Shown here one piece after another: positions 61,148 to 64,000 of a DNA stretch of 64,000 nt. How positions within the stretch are numbered: the stretch's first letter is position 1; each line of letters opens with the position of its first letter. The translations under genes and the position numbers were made by a program. This DNA is from Cephalopachus bancanus (Eukaryota; Chordata; Mammalia; Primates; Tarsiidae): positions 744,001-808,000 of the forward strand of contig JAPVLO010000232.1 in assembly GCA_027257055.1 (NCBI GenBank). Reading direction: 5' to 3'. The notes under the pieces were generated by a model. That model saw only the letters and a program-made list of their open reading frames with translations, searched no databases and was not told where the DNA came from.

Positions 61148-62332
61148 TTGGTACTGCCTCAATGTCCTGTACCTCTCATGGGCAGGGACATTCTGGCCAA
61201 ATTCCAGGCGTCCATCACCTTTAACCCAAGTGCAGCCCTTACCAACCCATCCCCCACAAACCCCTTTTTGGCACTTCTCACTACTGAAGAGTCCCCAACG
61301 GACTCACTTCCTCCTTTACCCTCTTCTGTAGTAAATCCCCAAGTATGGGACGTAAACTCCCCCTCCCTAGCGCACTGCCCCCCAGTTCACATTCAGCTCA
61401 AAAACCCCTCTGCCTACCCCAACCAACCGCAATACTCTCTTCCTACCTCCAGCCTCCTGGGACTTCAATCTGTCATCAACTCTTTATTACAGAAGGGGTA
61501 TCTGCACCCTACCAACTCCCCATTTAACACTCCCATTTTAGCGGTACGAAAACCAGACGGCACTTACCACTTAGTACAAGATCTAAGACTCATTAATGCG
61601 GCTGTCATCCCCATTCACCTGCTAGTTCCCAATCCTTATACCATTCTATCCTCAATTCCCCCGACTGCCACTCACTTTTCAGTCCTCCACCTTAAAGACG
61701 CGTTCTTCACCGTCCCTCTGGCAGCGGACTCACAAAACATCTTTGCGTTCACGTGGACTGACCCAACATCTCGCCATTCACAACAACTCACCTGGACAGT
61801 CCTGCCACAAGGATTTCGAGATAGCCCCCACCTGTTCGGTCAAGCCTTAGCAGCAGATCTTAAGTCTCTCTCACTTACCAAATCCACCCTTATTCAGTAT
61901 GTGGACGATCTCCTTCTGTGTAGCCCTTTCTTAACTGATTCTCAAACAGACACTGCACTCACTCTTAACTTTCTAGCAGAAAAGGGATATCAGGTATCCC
62001 CTCAAAAAGTCCAACTGTCTGCCACACAAGTCACATATCTGGGGGTAGCCATCTCACACCGACAAAAGGCCATAACGACAGACCGAAAAGCCCTAATCCA
62101 ATCCCTAAATATACCCAAGACTAAAGAGGAAATCCAATCATTTTTGGGGCTGGCTGGATACTTTTGGGCGTGGATTACCAACTTTGCCCTACTTGCAAAG
62201 CCACTCTATACTCTCATGAAGGGAGACCCCAATGAGCCACTCCTAACACCCTCCTCCGTCAAACAACCTTTTATTGCCCTTCAGCAAGCCCTCATAAAGG
62301 CCCCCACTCTCCATCTGCCGGATATACACTGA
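61148..62332 (+). pseudogene. ERV reverse transcriptase
   Basis: An open stretch of 394 codons beginning in the protease end (PLMGRDILA flap region) and running through the RT palm and connection. Visible RT motifs: PILAVRKPDGTYHLVQDLR, LKDAFFTVPL with the first catalytic Asp, LPQGFRDSPHLF, and QYVDDLLLCSP with the catalytic DD pair. Later comes FLGLAGYFWAWI. The usual Asp two residues before the LKD motif is His. It stops at TGA 62330-62332 in the connection. Another in-frame stop follows near 62428 (TCATAACAG). The family resembles class I ERVs of HERV-H/gamma type. Confidence 0.92.
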
Positions 62333-62491
62333 CCTTTCATCTTGTATGTGCACGAAAACAAAGGGGTGGCCCTGGGAGTCCTAGGGCAGCTTTATGGACA
62401 GGTGTTTGCCCTGGTGGCCTATCTCTCATAACAGTTAGACCACACCGTCCAGGGCTGGGCCCCATGTCTGCGAGCGCTGTCCGCCACCCAC

Positions 62492-63403
62492 ATGCTGGTG
62501 TGCGAATCCAAAAAACTCACCTTCGGGGACCCTATCACAGTAACCTCCCCCCACCATCTACAGCACCTCCTAAGCTACAAAGGCCTTCAAACGCTACCCC
62601 CTGGTCGAGTCCTATTGCTCCTTGTCTTCTTTTTACAAGATCCCTCCATATCCTTTCAAACTTGTGCGCCCCTAAACCCAGCCACGCTGCTCCCTCCCTC
62701 CACAGCCCCACCAACCCACGACTGTGTAGAAGCTGTGGAGGCTCTCCTCCCTTGCTCGGTTCACATCCAGGAGAGCCCTTTGCCCTCCCCCTCCTATACC
62801 TGGTTCACTGATGGCAGCTCCTTCCTACACAACGGGTCCCGGGTTGCGGGATACGCCATCACCTCTATTACATACGTCATTGAGGCAAAGCCTCTCCCGC
62901 CAGGCACCACTAATCAACAGGCAGAACTTATAGCTGCCACTCGAGCGTTCCAGCTCGCGGCTGGACACTCCCTCTCACTCTACACTGACTCCAAATACGT
63001 TTTCCTCATTCTCCTCTCCCACTCGGCCATATGGAAGGGAAGGGGGTTACTGACTACCAAAGGCTCAGCAGTAATTAACGCTAAACTAATCTCCAACCTT
63101 CTCACCGCCTCTCTGCTTCCCACCAATATTGGCATTTCTCACTGCAAGGCCCACCAGTCCGACTCCTCACTCATAACTCAGGGAAACTCCAGGGCGGATA
63201 ACGCGGCCCGACAAGCAGCCTTGGGGTCCATCCCCAGCATGGCCCAACACGTAGCCTCGGGGTCCATCCCCACTATGGCGGCTGTTACTCGCCCTGGTCC
63301 AAGCCATATGCCTCCCACTAATTCACCACCGCCAAACCCCCCTCTATCTCCGACCTCATCCCATATCTACACTCAATCTTTCATACCAATCCCTCTGCTC
63401 TAA
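62492..63403 (+). pseudogene. ERV RNase H and adjoining pol
   Basis: Same frame as RT, open for 303 codons. The RNase H catalytic residues are all visible: FTDGSS, QAELIAATRA, YTDSKY and SRADNAARQ (D, E, D, D). Downstream the frame runs into a Pro/Ser-rich end and a TAA at 63401-63403. Just after the domain a 36-base tandem repeat (GSIPSM and GSIPTM) is present. The integrase begins in another frame, so pol is interrupted here. Confidence 0.9.
63222..63293 (+). repeat. 36-bp tandem duplication in ERV pol
   Basis: GGGTCCATCCCCAGCATGGC and GGGTCCATCCCCACTATGGC recur 36 bases apart, in frame (12 codons). Confidence 0.85.
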
Positions 63404-63409
63404 TGTCTT

Positions 63410-64000
63410 TCCTAAAAAACTTCTTCACCCTCGACCCCCACCATATAAAGCTTATAGAAGCCATTCCCTCTCAATGTTCTATCTGCCAGCGAACTAATCC
63501 CCATACCCCCTTAAAACCGGGAACATTTCCATGCATCAGGCCGGGGGCCAGCTTCTGGGTATGAACTGGCAGGTTGACTTTACTGTCATGCCCTCAGTTC
63601 GCAACATCAAATACCTCCTCGTCTTGGTCGACACCTTTTCAGGATGGGTACCCCACCACAAACAAACGAGCAGCAACTGTAGGGTCCATCCTTGCCAATC
63701 ACATAATTCCTAGGTTTGGTGTCCCTTTATCTCTCCAGTCTGATAACGGACCCGAATTTACCTCGTGAGTGGTACAATCCCTAACAACTGACCTCCACAT
63801 TAACTGGCATTTCCATATCCCATACCACCCACAATCGTCCGGAAAGGTTGAGCGAGCCAACCGTACCCTCAAGGACACTCTCACCAAATTATCCCTCGAA
63901 CTCCATCGAGACTGGGTCTCCCTCCTCCCATTGGCCCTCTTCCGCATGCGAGTTCTCCCAAAAAAACCGTCTCAACTCTCGCCTTTTGAAGTGATGTATG
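63410..64000 (+). pseudogene. ERV integrase, frameshifted and cut by the window end
   Basis: Frame 1 shows a QCSICQR zinc-binding CxxC near 63468. The core then appears in another frame around 63550 (VDFTVMPS, first catalytic Asp), and SDNGPEFTS (second Asp) is back in frame 1 near 63739. A TGA follows at 63766-63768. The third acidic residue is in GKVERANRT, 35 codons after the second Asp, the DD35E spacing. At least two frame changes and one stop make it inactive. Env and the 3' LTR lie beyond the window. Confidence 0.87.

Overview
This is a mammalian, almost certainly primate, genomic window. It holds about forty full or partial dimeric Alu elements (7SL-derived, two monomers, A-rich linker and tail), which are confined to primates. 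Many Alus belong to a subfamily unlike the usual anthropoid ones: right monomers with CAGGTCGAGGCTGCGGTGGCC-type ends, a GGTTCGAGACC box B, and an AATAAA-containing linker. The lemur-type right monomer and galago-type tRNA/7SL composite SINEs are not seen, so a tarsier or other non-anthropoid primate is my best guess (inference only).

The only host gene I can support is CEP41 (TSGA14, centrosomal protein 41) on the minus strand. Ten coding exons, numbered 2 to 11, lie between 41265 and 10581, each bounded by GT..AG. Their phases join perfectly into 362 codons plus a stop. With 11 residues expected from exon 1, the protein would be 373 aa, the length I recall for human CEP41. Exon 1 is not visible and probably lies to the right of position 64000, so everything from 41266 to 64000 would be intron 1. 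Bases 1-10580 are the 3' UTR and downstream flank.

The introns are dense in Alu, L1, MIR, MaLR and DNA-transposon copies, several of them nested. These include a mariner inside an L1, an Alu inside an Alu, a mariner MITE inside an older DNA element, and a probable processed copy of an ERV transcript end. There are local duplications at 21.6 kb (tandem, about 132 bp) and at 12.9/14.55 kb (dispersed, flanking exons 7 and 8). A 21-bp minisatellite lies at 42.15-42.46 kb.

From about 57.6 kb to the window end is the 5' part of a class I (gamma-like) endogenous retrovirus on the plus strand, antisense to CEP41: LTR, a primer-binding site closest to tRNA-His, a duplicated leader, gag, pro, RT, RNase H and part of integrase. 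It carries frameshifts and stop codons, so it is a defective fossil, although many catalytic motifs survive. I see no prokaryote-type system, CRISPR array, tRNA or rRNA gene. The most unusual items are the leader duplication and the UGA-CGG gag/pol boundary of the ERV, the exon-flanking intronic duplication, and the processed ERV tail.
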